DNA of 64,000 bases from Clostridioides difficile_D (GTDB lineage: Bacteria > Bacillota > Clostridia > Peptostreptococcales > Peptostreptococcaceae), in NCBI GenBank assembly GCA_945861085.1, contig OX244046.1, positions 2,232,001 through 2,296,000 on the forward strand, given 5' to 3'. The notes beneath the pieces were generated by a model. That model was given only the letters and a program-made list of their open reading frames with translations, made no database searches and was not told the DNA's origin. This document shows positions 34,332-43,747 of this stretch, one piece after another; position 1 is the stretch's first letter, and every line of letters begins with the position of its first letter. The position numbers and the translations under genes were made by a program.

Positions 34332-36833
34332 CTAATCTCTCTTATATGCCTTGAAGTTTTTAAGTCTAAGTGCATTTGAAACAACTGAAACTGAGCTTAA
34401 ACTCATGGCTGCTGCTGCAATCATTGGGTTTAATAGAGGTCCTCCAAATACATATAATAATCCTGCTGCTACAGGTATACCAATCGTATTATATCCAAAT
34501 GCCCAGAATAGATTTTGTTTTATATTTTTTATAGTTTCATGACTAAGTTTAATTGCTGTTGGAACATCCATTAAGTCACTCTTCATAAGTACTATATCAG
34601 CAGACTCAATAGCCACATCTGTTCCACTTCCTATTGCTATTCCTATATCTGCTTTTGCAAGAGCTGGTGCATCATTTATTCCATCTCCTACCATTGCAAC
34701 AAACTTCCCTTGATTTTGTAGTTTTTCAACTTCTTTGGACTTATCTTCTGGTAAAACCTCTGCTAAAACCATGTCTATACCTACTTGATTTGCTATAGCA
34801 TTTGCAGTTTTTACATTATCTCCAGTTACCATTGCAACTTTTATTCCCATATCATGAAGAATTTCTATTGCTTTTTTACTACTTTCTTTAACTACATCTG
34901 CAACTGCAATTATGCCTGATAAATTTCCATCTACAGCTATATACATAGGTGTCTTACCCTGACTTGCCAGTACATTTGATTTTTCCTCTAAGTCACCTAG
35001 TTTTATATTATTGTCATTCATAAGTTTTCTATTTCCAAGCAATATATTTTCATTATTAATAGTAACCTGTATACCAGCACCTGGTATAGCTTTAAAATTA
35101 TCAACTTTCTCAAATTTTATATTCTTTTCTTCTCCATACTTAACTATTGCTTCTCCAAGAGGATGCTCTGAACCTTTTTCTGCACTTGAAGCAATCTTAA
35201 TAAGATATTCTTCTTTAACATTATTATTTAATACTATATCTGTTACTTTTGGCTTTCCTTCTGTTATAGTACCTGTTTTATCAAATATTACTGTATTTAC
35301 CTTATGAGCAGATTCTAGTGCCTCTCCACCTTTTATCAATATTCCATTTTCTGCTCCCTTTCCAGTTCCAACCATTATAGCAGTTGGTGTTGCTAATCCT
35401 AGTGCACAAGGACAAGCAATTACAAGTACTGATATAAATATAGTAAGTACAAATACTATATCTTTTCCTCCTATTAAAAACCACAATAATGATGCAACTA
35501 CTGCTATTGCAATTACTATTGGTACAAAATATCCAGATACAGTATCTGCAAGTTTAGCAATAGGAGCTTTTGTACCTTGAGCATCTTCCACTAACTTTAT
35601 TATCTGAGCAAGGGCTGTATCTCCACCAATTTTTTCAGCCTTAAATTTAATAACACCATTTTTATTTATACTAGCTCCTGTCACTTTACTTCCAATGTTC
35701 TTTTCTACTGGTATACTTTCACCAGTAAGCATTGATTCATCAACTGATGTATACCCTTCTATTACAACTCCATCTACAGGTATTTTAGTTCCTGGTTTTA
35801 CTAATAGTATATCTCCTATCTCTACTTCTTCTATAGGAGTTTCTACTTCTTTACCATCAACTAACACTATTGCAGTTTTAGGTTGTAGTCCCATAAGTTT
35901 TTTAATTGCTTCTGATGTTTTTCCTTTTGATTTTGATTCTAAATATTTACCAAGTAAAATGAGTGCTATTATTATTCCTGCACTTTCATAATACAACTGA
36001 TGATGGTGCATACCTTGAATTTGTCCATTTGCTATTTGTATTGTTGTGTATAAGCTATATAAAAATGCTGCTAATGTACCTATTGCAACTAAAGAATCCA
36101 TATTCGGACTTAAAGAAAAAAGTGCTTTAAATCCATTTATATAGAATTTATAACCAGCTATCATTACTGGTATTACTAATATTAATTGAATTAATGCATA
36201 ATTAAAAGTATTTGTCATAGGATTTATAATTTCTGGCAAAGGCCATGGCCCTATAGGTTTTATTATCATAGGTCCCATTGCTATATAAAACAAAGGTACT
36301 GCAAACACTATTGCAACTATAAATTTAACAAATAAAGACTTCATCTCTTTTTCTTTTCTTAATTTATCTTCATCCACATCAATTTTATTTTTTATATCTT
36401 CTATTGGTTTATACCCAGCTTTTTCAATAGCTCCTTTTATTTGAGATAATTTCACTTTTGATGGGTCATAGTCTATATTAGCTTTATCTGTTGCAATATT
36501 TACACTAATACTTTCTACTCCATCCAATTTTTTTACCACTCTCTCTACAGCTTTTGCACAAGCTGCACATGTCATTCCATCAATTTTCAAATCAATTTTT
36601 TTATTACTTTCTTCCTTTATAATTCCATACCCTGCTTTTTCTACAACTTGCTTTATATCATCAAAACTAACTTTAGAATTATCATATTCTATCTTAAGTT
36701 TTTCAGTAGCTATATTTACACTTTGGTCATATACTCCATCCATTTTCTTAGTTACTCTTTCTACTGCCTTAGCACAAGCTGCACATGTCATCCCTGTAAT
36801 TTTATAATTTTCTACCACTTTATTTGAACTCAT
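34332..36833 (-). CDS. copA: Copper-exporting P1B-type ATPase with two metal-binding domains
   Basis: 833-residue copper pump. Two N-terminal heavy-metal domains carry GMTCAAC (Cys17/Cys20 and Cys89/Cys92), the CPC metal site is near residue 474 (VIACPCALG), the phosphorylation motif DKTGT near 518, then SEHPLGE and GDGINDAPAL. About eight membrane segments, including the two extra N-terminal ones. Start at 36833 with GAAAGG upstream. The promoter holds a copper-repressor operator, so it should be induced by excess Cu(I). No CopZ chaperone gene is adjacent. Confidence 0.96.
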   Translation of the reverse strand: MSSNKVVENYKITGMTCAACAKAVERVTKKMDGVYDQSVNIATEKLKIEYDNSKVSFDDIKQVVEKAGYGIIKEESNKKIDLKIDGMTCAACAKAVERVVKKLDGVESISVNIATDKANIDYDPSKVKLSQIKGAIEKAGYKPIEDIKNKIDVDEDKLRKEKEMKSLFVKFIVAIVFAVPLFYIAMGPMIIKPIGPWPLPEIINPMTNTFNYALIQLILVIPVMIAGYKFYINGFKALFSLSPNMDSLVAIGTLAAFLYSLYTTIQIANGQIQGMHHHQLYYESAGIIIALILLGKYLESKSKGKTSEAIKKLMGLQPKTAIVLVDGKEVETPIEEVEIGDILLVKPGTKIPVDGVVIEGYTSVDESMLTGESIPVEKNIGSKVTGASINKNGVIKFKAEKIGGDTALAQIIKLVEDAQGTKAPIAKLADTVSGYFVPIVIAIAVVASLLWFLIGGKDIVFVLTIFISVLVIACPCALGLATPTAIMVGTGKGAENGILIKGGEALESAHKVNTVIFDKTGTITEGKPKVTDIVLNNNVKEEYLIKIASSAEKGSEHPLGEAIVKYGEEKNIKFEKVDNFKAIPGAGIQVTINNENILLGNRKLMNDNNIKLGDLEEKSNVLASQGKTPMYIAVDGNLSGIIAVADVVKESSKKAIEILHDMGIKVAMVTGDNVKTANAIANQVGIDMVLAEVLPEDKSKEVEKLQNQGKFVAMVGDGINDAPALAKADIGIAIGSGTDVAIESADIVLMKSDLMDVPTAIKLSHETIKNIKQNLFWAFGYNTIGIPVAAGLLYVFGGPLLNPMIAAAAMSLSSVSVVSNALRLKNFKAYKRD

Positions 36834-36934
36834 AATTAAACCTTCCTTTCTTTCAATATATTTTCAACCAATTTGTAATTTTTTACTTTGTTATGTAATA
36901 TTGATAAATTATTTATTTAGAAATCTATATTTCT

Positions 36935-36964
36935 ATTATACCCCCTATGGGTATAGTTAATCAA
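36935..36964 (-). promoter_or_regulatory. Copper-responsive promoter: sigmaA element with CsoR-like operator in the spacer
   Basis: Minus-strand TTGATT, 18-base spacer, TATAAT. The spacer overlaps TATACCCATAGGGGGTATA, a GC-centred near-palindrome of the CsoR operator type. Copper-bound repressor would leave and open the promoter of copA. The regulator gene is not in the window. Confidence 0.85.
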
Positions 36965-37123
36965 TATTTTTTTAATAAATAAATTTATTAGTTATATTTA
37001 TTTGTATTTACTAGAAAAGTATACTCATAATTAAATATATAAATAGAAATAGAGCATATAAATTGTTTAATACTCATACAATTTACATACTCTATTTATT
37101 ATAACTTATATTTTATTTATAAT

Positions 37124-37315
37124 TTATTCTTTACATGCTTCAAAAAATTCTGCTTCTGTTTCTTTTATTTCAAGCTCATTGTCTATTATTCCAACAGCTT
37201 CTTTTTTAAATGCTCTACATTGACCAATACAGCCAGTCTTTACATTTTCTTCTCCAACTAAAGTTTTTAACTTATTTACATCCACATTTGAACAGTTTGG
37301 ACATACTCTTATCAT
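37124..37315 (-). CDS. DUF1450-like small cysteine protein
   Basis: 63 residues starting MIRVCPNCSNVDVNKL, with Cys5, Cys8 and GCIGQC (Cys29 and Cys33). This resembles the YuzB/DUF1450 group of thioredoxin-fold, ferredoxin-like small proteins. It probably carries a disulfide or iron-sulfur site. AGGAGG upstream of the ATG at 37315. Position between copA and other genes does not define a role. Confidence 0.72.
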   Translation of the reverse strand: MIRVCPNCSNVDVNKLKTLVGEENVKTGCIGQCRAFKKEAVGIIDNELEIKETEAEFFEACKE

Positions 37316-37462
37316 ATTTAAGTTCCTCCTAATTAATGTCTAGTTAATACTTTTATACCCAAATATAAACTTTATAAAAGTTTTTTTGTTATAAATTATT
37401 ACCATTTATTACATTTTTATCCTATTTTCAATATTGCATATACACTGTGTACATTATTAATA

Positions 37463-37705
37463 TTACATGTATGGTGGTATCTGTTGTTTTCTCACTATTT
37501 CTAATTCCTTAATTTCTAAAGACTTAATCACATTTACTTTATAGTTTTCTTTAGACTTTATATATAAAACATCTTCTGTCTTTTTACCTTCAATAAATTT
37601 ATAAGACCAGTTAAGAAGTTCATCAAAGTTATCAACTTCTTCTTTTACGAAAATGTCACTTTCACTTGAAAAGTATTTAATTATTATTTTAGTTACTTCC
37701 AACAT
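37463..37705 (-). CDS. Small hypothetical protein (80 residues)
   Basis: Not recognised. Predicted soluble and mixed alpha/beta, with no Cys. The first part, MLEVTKIIIKYFSSESDIFV, is followed by acidic and basic helices. ATG at 37705 has AAGGGTG upstream. Stands alone before the divergent typA promoter. Confidence 0.65.
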   Translation of the reverse strand: MLEVTKIIIKYFSSESDIFVKEEVDNFDELLNWSYKFIEGKKTEDVLYIKSKENYKVNVIKSLEIKELEIVRKQQIPPYM

Positions 37706-37852
37706 ATATCACCCTTTGCTTTTCTATTGATACTTTCATCTATAAGGTTATTATTTGTATTAAAAAAAATTTTAAACAGAATAAATTTTACATATAAAAC
37801 TAACATTTTTATCCAATTTAAACTAGATTAATACATTTTAATATATTCCTCC

Positions 37853-37881
37853 TTGTACCTAATAATATATTGTGCTATAAT
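37853..37881 (+). promoter_or_regulatory. SigmaA promoter of typA
   Basis: TTGTAC, 17-base spacer, TATAAT, about 35 bases before the typA start. Confidence 0.78.
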
Positions 37882-37915
37882 TAATAAGTTATTTTAATCG
37901 AAGGGAGCAACAAAA

Positions 37916-39739
37916 ATGTCACAAAAACATAAAATTATAAATATCGCAGTTATAGCCCACGTTGATGCTGGAAAATCAACATTGGTTGATGCTTTCCTTT
38001 CTCAAAGTGGTGTTTTTAGAAAGAACGAAGTAGTTAAAGACTGCGTTATGGACAGTAACGACCTTGAAAAAGAAAGAGGCATAACTATATATTCAAAAAA
38101 CTGTGCAATAAATTATGGAGATTACAAAATAAATATAGTTGATACTCCAGGACACAGCGACTTTTCATCTGAAGTTGAACGTGTTATGAAAACTGTTGAC
38201 ACAGTTATTTTATTAGTTGATGCTAGTGAAGGCCCAATGCCTCAGACTAGATTCGTATTACAAAAATCTTTAGAGTTCGGTTTAAAACCAATATTATTCA
38301 TAAACAAGATTGATAAAAAAGACCAGAGAGCGGAAGAAGTAGTTAATGAAGTTTTCGATTTATTTGTAGACTTAAACGCAACAGATGAACAATGTGAATT
38401 CCCTATAATATATGGTATTGCTAAACAAGGTATAGCTAAACTTGAAATGGATGATGATAGCGAAGACCTTTCTCCTCTATTCAAAACTATTGTAAATCAT
38501 GTTGAAGCTTATCCTAATTACGATAATGAACCTCTGCAGTTTCAAATATCAGCTCTTGCGTATGATGACTACGTAGGTAGACTTGGTATAGGTAGAATTT
38601 ACAAAGGTACTCTTAAAAACAATACACAAGTTGCTATATGCAGAGAAGGTTCTGTTGTATCTAAAGGAAAAGTATCAAAACTTTCTGTATATGAAGGTCT
38701 AAAACAAGTTGAAGTTGATGAAGCTACTAGTGGAGAAATAGTTGTTATAGCTGGTATTCCTGATATATCTATAGGAGAAACTATATGTAATTTAGATAAT
38801 CCACTACCTATGGAGATGATAAAAATAGAGGAGCCTACTCTTTCTATGAACTTCTTAGTAAATGACTCTCCATTTGTTGGAAAAAGTGGAAAATTCGTTA
38901 CAACTAGACACTTAAAAGACAGACTTGAAAAAGAACTTGAAGTAAATGTTGGTCTTAAAGTTGAGCCTCTTGATACTACTGATGGATACAAAGTTTCCGG
39001 ACGTGGAGAACTTCATTTATCTATACTACTTGAAAATATGAGACGTGAAGGTTATGAAGTGGGTGTTTCTAAGCCTGAAGTTTTAATGCATAAAGAAGAT
39101 GGAAAACTAATGGAGCCAGTAGAAAGAGTTGTTGTAAACTGTCCTGAAGTTTATTCTGGTACTATTATAAATGAATTGAACATGAGAAAAGGTATGATGG
39201 AATCCATGTCAATAGAAGGAGACTATGTAAAAATAGAATTCTTGGCACCTACTCGTGGTCTTTTAGGATATAGAAGTGAATTTATAAATGCTACTCGTGG
39301 AGAAGGTACTTTAGTTCGTTCATTTGAAAAATTTGAAGAATTCAAAGGAGAAATACCTTCAAGAGGAAATGGAGTTCTAATAGCACAAGGACCTGGAGTT
39401 ACTATGGGATATTCTCTTAATGCTTTAAGTGATAGAGCTGTAATGTTTGTAGACCCTGGTGTAGAAGTTTATGAAGGTATGATAATTGGTATGAATTCTA
39501 GAAAAGACGATATGGTAGTCAATCCTTGTAAAAACAAGAAAATGAGTAACGTACGTGCTTCTGGTTCAGATGATGCTATAAAATTATCTCCTCCTAGAAT
39601 ATTTACGCTTGAAGAAGCTCTAGAATTTATAGAAGATGATGAATTAGTTGAAATTACACCTGATTCTATAAGACTTAGAAAAAGATTTTTAAATGAACAT
39701 GATAGATTGAGATATAACAAATCTAGACAAGGTAAATAA
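37916..39739 (+). CDS. typA: Ribosome-associated GTPase TypA/BipA
   Basis: 607-residue translational GTPase. G1 AHVDAGKST (14-22), G2-region RGITI, G3 DTPGHSDF and G4 NKID are all present, followed by domain II and the BipA-specific C-terminal part with RGLLGYRSEF and GSDDAIKLSPPR. Normal length. Starts at 37916 with GAAGGGAG upstream. Ribosome-assembly and stress-adaptation factor. Confidence 0.97.
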   Translation: MSQKHKIINIAVIAHVDAGKSTLVDAFLSQSGVFRKNEVVKDCVMDSNDLEKERGITIYSKNCAINYGDYKINIVDTPGHSDFSSEVERVMKTVDTVILLVDASEGPMPQTRFVLQKSLEFGLKPILFINKIDKKDQRAEEVVNEVFDLFVDLNATDEQCEFPIIYGIAKQGIAKLEMDDDSEDLSPLFKTIVNHVEAYPNYDNEPLQFQISALAYDDYVGRLGIGRIYKGTLKNNTQVAICREGSVVSKGKVSKLSVYEGLKQVEVDEATSGEIVVIAGIPDISIGETICNLDNPLPMEMIKIEEPTLSMNFLVNDSPFVGKSGKFVTTRHLKDRLEKELEVNVGLKVEPLDTTDGYKVSGRGELHLSILLENMRREGYEVGVSKPEVLMHKEDGKLMEPVERVVVNCPEVYSGTIINELNMRKGMMESMSIEGDYVKIEFLAPTRGLLGYRSEFINATRGEGTLVRSFEKFEEFKGEIPSRGNGVLIAQGPGVTMGYSLNALSDRAVMFVDPGVEVYEGMIIGMNSRKDDMVVNPCKNKKMSNVRASGSDDAIKLSPPRIFTLEEALEFIEDDELVEITPDSIRLRKRFLNEHDRLRYNKSRQGK

Positions 39740-39763
39740 AGCATATATTTATATATAGTTACT

Positions 39764-39816
39764 AAAACAGCCATATAATGCTGAAAGATGTATTTCAGTT
39801 TATATGGCTGTTTTTA
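39764..39816. terminator. Bidirectional terminator between typA and trxB
   Basis: Arms AAAACAGCCATATAA and TTATATGGCTGTTTT (with a mismatch and a central loop) between convergent genes, with T-runs. Confidence 0.88.
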
Positions 39817-39831
39817 TTTAAAAGTTATTAT

Positions 39832-40740
39832 TTATTCAACATTTATATAATTAGCTGCTTGAACGGCTGCAATAGCTCCATCTGATGCTGCTGTTATTAT
39901 TTGACGTAAAAACTTAGTTCTACTATCTCCTGCTACATATACACCTTCTACTGATGTTGTACAAGACTCATCTGAAATTATATATCCACCTTCATCCAAA
40001 TCAAGAACATTTTCAAACATTTTATTATTAGGTTTAAGACCTATCGCAATAAAAATGCCACTCACATCTATAGTTCTTTTTTCTTCAGTCTTTAAATTTT
40101 TTACTTCGATTTTTGATACAGTCTTTTCTCCTTCTATTTTTTCTACAGCATGACTGTAAAGTATCTCAATATTTTTTCTTGCCTTCACAGATTTCTCCAA
40201 TACTTCTTCACCTCTAAAACTATCTCTTCTGTGAATTAAATACACTTTCGTACAATTATTGGCTAAAAATAAAGCATCTTCTAGTGCTGTATTACCACCA
40301 CCTACTATAGCTACTTCTTTGTCTTTAAAAAATGCTCCATCACATGTGGCACAATAAGATACTCCCCTACCTGTAAATTCTTGTTCTCCTGCACAACCTA
40401 ATTTACGTCTTTCAACTCCATTTGCAAGAATAACAGCCTTTGCTTTATGTTCTCCTGAAGAAGTCTTTACAACCTTTACTTTTCCCTCTAGATTTATCTC
40501 TTCAACCTCATCAAACTGAATATCAACACCTTGAGCAACTGCTTGATTATATATATTATTAGAAAATTCTACCCCAGAAATCTTTTGAACTGCTGGATAA
40601 TTTTCTACCTCAGATGTACTTGCAACTTGACCTCCATAAATATTTTTTTCAAATACTGTAACGCTTAGTCCTGCTCTCATAGCATAAATTGCTGAAGTTA
40701 AACCTGCTGGGCCAGCACCAATTACAATGATATCTACCAT
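39832..40740 (-). CDS. trxB: Thioredoxin reductase
   Basis: 302 residues with FAD motif GAGPAGL (8-14), NADPH motif GGGNTALED, and active site CATC (Cys130 and Cys133) followed by DG. C-terminal VAGDSRTK binds FAD. Normal length. Starts at 40740 with AGAGGT upstream. No thioredoxin gene is adjacent here. Confidence 0.94.
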   Translation of the reverse strand: MVDIIVIGAGPAGLTSAIYAMRAGLSVTVFEKNIYGGQVASTSEVENYPAVQKISGVEFSNNIYNQAVAQGVDIQFDEVEEINLEGKVKVVKTSSGEHKAKAVILANGVERRKLGCAGEQEFTGRGVSYCATCDGAFFKDKEVAIVGGGNTALEDALFLANNCTKVYLIHRRDSFRGEEVLEKSVKARKNIEILYSHAVEKIEGEKTVSKIEVKNLKTEEKRTIDVSGIFIAIGLKPNNKMFENVLDLDEGGYIISDESCTTSVEGVYVAGDSRTKFLRQIITAASDGAIAAVQAANYINVE

Positions 40741-40867
40741 AACGTTTACCTCTCTTTATATTATTATTTCTTATATATTATTCTCATTATTCTTATACTT
40801 TACTATTATTATCCATATATACTATAAACAAAACATTATTTTTTATTAGTGAACAAAAAGTATTAAT

Positions 40868-41106
40868 TTAAAAGTTAATACCCATTTTTTCCAACAATCC
40901 CCAAGAATTTTGATTATCCGGGTCACAGTTAGCATAAATTCTATGGATTCCGCTCTGAAATGATAATTCAATTAATTTTTCACAACTTTCCTTCGCGTAT
41001 CCCTTTTTCCAATAGTTTTTATTAAAAACAAATCCTGTAAATCACTTTCTATATATCTTCTCAAAATCAATCTGTCAGTTTCTGCCATCATCACTTTACT
41101 ATCCAT
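40868..41106 (-). pseudogene. Internally deleted GNAT acetyltransferase remnant
   Basis: The minus strand opens with a good ribosome site (AAGGAGAAG) and an ATG at 41106: MDSKVMMAETDRLILRRYIE then SDLQDLF, a RimJ/RimL-type start. That frame stops at 40972. In another frame the protein tail reads YWKKGYAKESCEKLIELSF, then IYANCDPDNQNSWGLLEKMG, ending at 40868. About half of a normal 170-residue GNAT gene is missing and the two ends are out of frame, so it is a decayed gene. Confidence 0.82.
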
Positions 41107-41304
41107 AACACTTCTCCTTCAAACTTTGATTTTTTACTAAGTATTCTTCAGCTTATATATGCAATACACAATATTTTCTTAAACCTAATATTTAAACGTC
41201 TATCAGGCAAATGTGAACATATAATTATAAAAATTTTAATAAACCTTTATTTCAATATAAGCATTATTTTTTATTAGTTAATTTTATTTTACATATATAT
41301 AAAA
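41107..41304. other. Region without a recognised gene
   Basis: AT-rich, no ORF or clear structure seen between the GNAT remnant and the terminator of the 37-residue peptide. Confidence 0.5.
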
Positions 41305-41343
41305 AAACTGTAAATAAAAATTAACTTTTATTTACAGTTCTCA
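41305..41343 (-). terminator. Terminator of the 37-residue peptide gene
   Basis: Minus-strand AACTGTAAATAAAAG and CTTTTATTTACAGTT-type arms followed by TTTTTTT. Confidence 0.85.
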
Positions 41344-41365
41344 CTTATTTATATAATTTAAAACC

Positions 41366-41479
41366 TTATTGGTTATCATTTACAGTGTCTTCTAATATAT
41401 TGTTCTCTGATATATATGATAGAACTGAAAGTCCATACATAACCAAAACTAATGCTGCTGTTATAAGTACTATTCCCAT
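41366..41479 (-). CDS. 37-residue single-pass membrane peptide
   Basis: MGIVLITAALVLVMYGLSVL then SYISENNILEDTVNDNQ: one hydrophobic segment of about 20 residues and a short acidic tail. ATG at 41479 has AGGAGG 8 bases upstream, and a terminator follows at 41305-41343. Clean gene architecture supports a real peptide. Function unknown; the size suits a regulatory subunit of a membrane complex, or a toxin, but nothing proves either. Confidence 0.7.
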   Translation of the reverse strand: MGIVLITAALVLVMYGLSVLSYISENNILEDTVNDNQ

Positions 41480-41868
41480 ATTTAATACCTCCTTTTGTTT
41501 ACAGTATACTATTATTATGTGAAATACTTATGAATTTAATTTGAACATATCTGTAATTTTACATTAACAATTTCTTCAAATTAAATATTATTAATTATAT
41601 ACTTTTGTTAAATCAATTATGATTAATAGTTTAAATATTAACACTATTTGCTTATGTTTATATGATATACCATATAATTACATTTTTCAAATTAAAGTTT
41701 TGTAAACTTTTTTTGTAATATAGTGTAGTATAAAATTGTAATATTACAGATATGTAACAGTTCTCTTCTTATTGCTTTGATTAAAAACAGCTTCATAATT
41801 ATGAAATTTCAAATTTTTAAGACTTAAAAAGGTTAAAAAATATTTTTTCCATATTTTTATATTAATAC
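41480..41868. other. AT-rich intergenic region
   Basis: No ORF or structured element recognised up to the thrC T-box promoter. Confidence 0.5.
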
Positions 41869-41897
41869 TTGACTTTGTCTGTTTTATAATCTAGAAT
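41869..41897 (+). promoter_or_regulatory. SigmaA promoter of the thrC-thrB transcript
   Basis: TTGACT, 17-base spacer, TAGAAT, just before the T-box leader. Confidence 0.72.
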
Positions 41898-41914
41898 AAT
41901 TAATAATATTAAGA

Positions 41915-42172
41915 ATATTGAAAAGCATTGATTAGGAAGAGTAAATCTGAGTCGGTTACCAGAGAAGGAAACTACTAGCTGAAATGTTTCCCTAACTAGA
42001 AAGATTGAAAACTACCTAGGAGCTTCTATCTGAAGTTATCTTATTGATTTTAGTAGGAATAGACGTTTTTATTACTTGCGTTAAAGTATCAAGTGGATTT
42101 TTTTAAATCAATTTGGGTGGAACCGCGGGAAACAGATTCTCGTCCCTTTTCTAGGGATGAGGGTCTTTTTTT
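41915..42172 (+). ncRNA. T-box riboswitch (tRNA-Thr) with terminator
   Basis: Stem I motifs AGGAAGAGTAAAT, CCAGAGAAGGAAACTACTAG and GCTGAAATGTTTCCC are present. The specifier is probably ACT at 42011-42013 (followed by A), a Thr codon. The T-box proper, GGGTGGAACCGCGG, is at 42115-42128. An intrinsic terminator with CTCGTCCC and GGGATGAG arms (42139-42161) and a T-run follows. Uncharged tRNA-Thr should allow readthrough into thrC. Confidence 0.92.
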
Positions 42173-42256
42173 ATTACCTAAATTCAGTTTTTAAAATATT
42201 CTGTATCTAACTCAATTAGCTAATTAAAAATTTAAAATATATGGAGGGTTATAAAA

Positions 42257-43738
42257 ATGTATTATTCAAGTACAAGAGGCACCGAAGAAAAAGTAACTGC
42301 ATCACAAGCAATAATAAAAGGAATTTCAAATGATGGTGGTCTTTATGTCCCAAGTAGATTTCCAAATGTAAAAAATGAACTTATAAATTTAGTAAATTTA
42401 ACGTATTCTCAGATAGCATTTTTTGTACTTAGTAAATTTTTATGTGATTTTACTGAAGATGAAATTAAAGATTGTATAGAAAATGCATATGATGAAAAGT
42501 TTGATTGCAGTAGTATAGCTCCATTGAATAAGGTAGATGATACTTATTTTCTAGAATTATACCATGGACCAACTTTAGCGTTTAAAGATATGGCACTTAC
42601 TATAATGCCTCATCTTCTTAAAACATCTATCAAGAAAGATAATTTAGATAAAGATGTTGTGATTCTTACTGCTACATCTGGAGATACAGGAAAGGCTGCA
42701 CTTGAGGGGTTTAAAGATATAGATAAAATAAAGATAATTGTATTCTTCCCAGAAGATGGTGTAAGTCCAGTACAAAAACTTCAAATGAAAACTCAAACTG
42801 GAAAAAATACATATGTAGTTGGTATAAAAGGAAATTTTGATGATGCACAATCTGGTGTAAAGAAAATTTTCTCTGATAAAGAATTTAATCAAAAATTATT
42901 GGATAATAATTATATATTATCTTCTGCAAATTCAATTAATATAGGAAGACTTCTTCCACAAGTTGCATACTATTTTTATTCATATATGAAATTAGTTGAT
43001 AATGGTGAGATACAGTTAAATGATGAAATAAATTTTGTTGTCCCAACTGGTAATTTTGGTAATATTCTAGCTGGATATTATGCTAAAAAAATGGGTCTTC
43101 CAATAAACAAATTGATATGTGCATCAAATGATAACAATGTTCTTTATGATTTTTTTAAAACTGGTGTATATGATAAAAATAGAACATTGAAACTAACAAC
43201 TTCTCCTTCTATGGATATATTAATCTCTAGTAATTTAGAACGATTACTGTTTGAAATATCAAATAGAAATACTGCTATTGTAAATAGACTGCTATCAGAC
43301 CTTAATGATAAGGGCGTTTACAAAATAAATGAGGATATGGAAAAAAATTTAGTTTCATTCTATGGAGAATATTCAAATGAAGAAGAAGTTAAAAACACAA
43401 TAAATAATGTATTTAAAAATTATAATTATTTAATAGATACTCATACTGCTGTTGCATACAATTGTTATGAAAAATATAAAAAAGAAACTTGTGATAACAA
43501 AAAAACTGTTATTGTAAGTACTGCAAGTCCATTCAAGTTTTCTGAAGATGTTCTAAAGTCTATAGATTGTAATTTTGAAAACCTTGATGACTTTGCTATA
43601 ATTGATAGATTATCAAGTATTTCTAAAATAGATATACCAAAACCTATTAAAAATCTTAAAAATGCAGAAATACTACATAAAGATATTTGTGAAAAAGATG
43701 AATTAAAACTAGCTATAAAAAAATTCTTAAAGGTATAG
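42257..43738 (+). CDS. thrC: Threonine synthase
   Basis: 493-residue PLP enzyme that makes threonine from O-phosphohomoserine. It has the N-terminal YYSSTRG segment, PLP Lys in GPTLAFKDMAL (Lys110) and TATSGDTGKAALEGF. Normal length for the bacterial long type. Starts at 42257 with GGAGGG upstream, directly after the T-box. Followed 9 bases later by thrB. No homoserine dehydrogenase gene lies in this operon. Confidence 0.95.
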   Translation: MYYSSTRGTEEKVTASQAIIKGISNDGGLYVPSRFPNVKNELINLVNLTYSQIAFFVLSKFLCDFTEDEIKDCIENAYDEKFDCSSIAPLNKVDDTYFLELYHGPTLAFKDMALTIMPHLLKTSIKKDNLDKDVVILTATSGDTGKAALEGFKDIDKIKIIVFFPEDGVSPVQKLQMKTQTGKNTYVVGIKGNFDDAQSGVKKIFSDKEFNQKLLDNNYILSSANSINIGRLLPQVAYYFYSYMKLVDNGEIQLNDEINFVVPTGNFGNILAGYYAKKMGLPINKLICASNDNNVLYDFFKTGVYDKNRTLKLTTSPSMDILISSNLERLLFEISNRNTAIVNRLLSDLNDKGVYKINEDMEKNLVSFYGEYSNEEEVKNTINNVFKNYNYLIDTHTAVAYNCYEKYKKETCDNKKTVIVSTASPFKFSEDVLKSIDCNFENLDDFAIIDRLSSISKIDIPKPIKNLKNAEILHKDICEKDELKLAIKKFLKV

Positions 43739-43747
43739 GTGATTATT

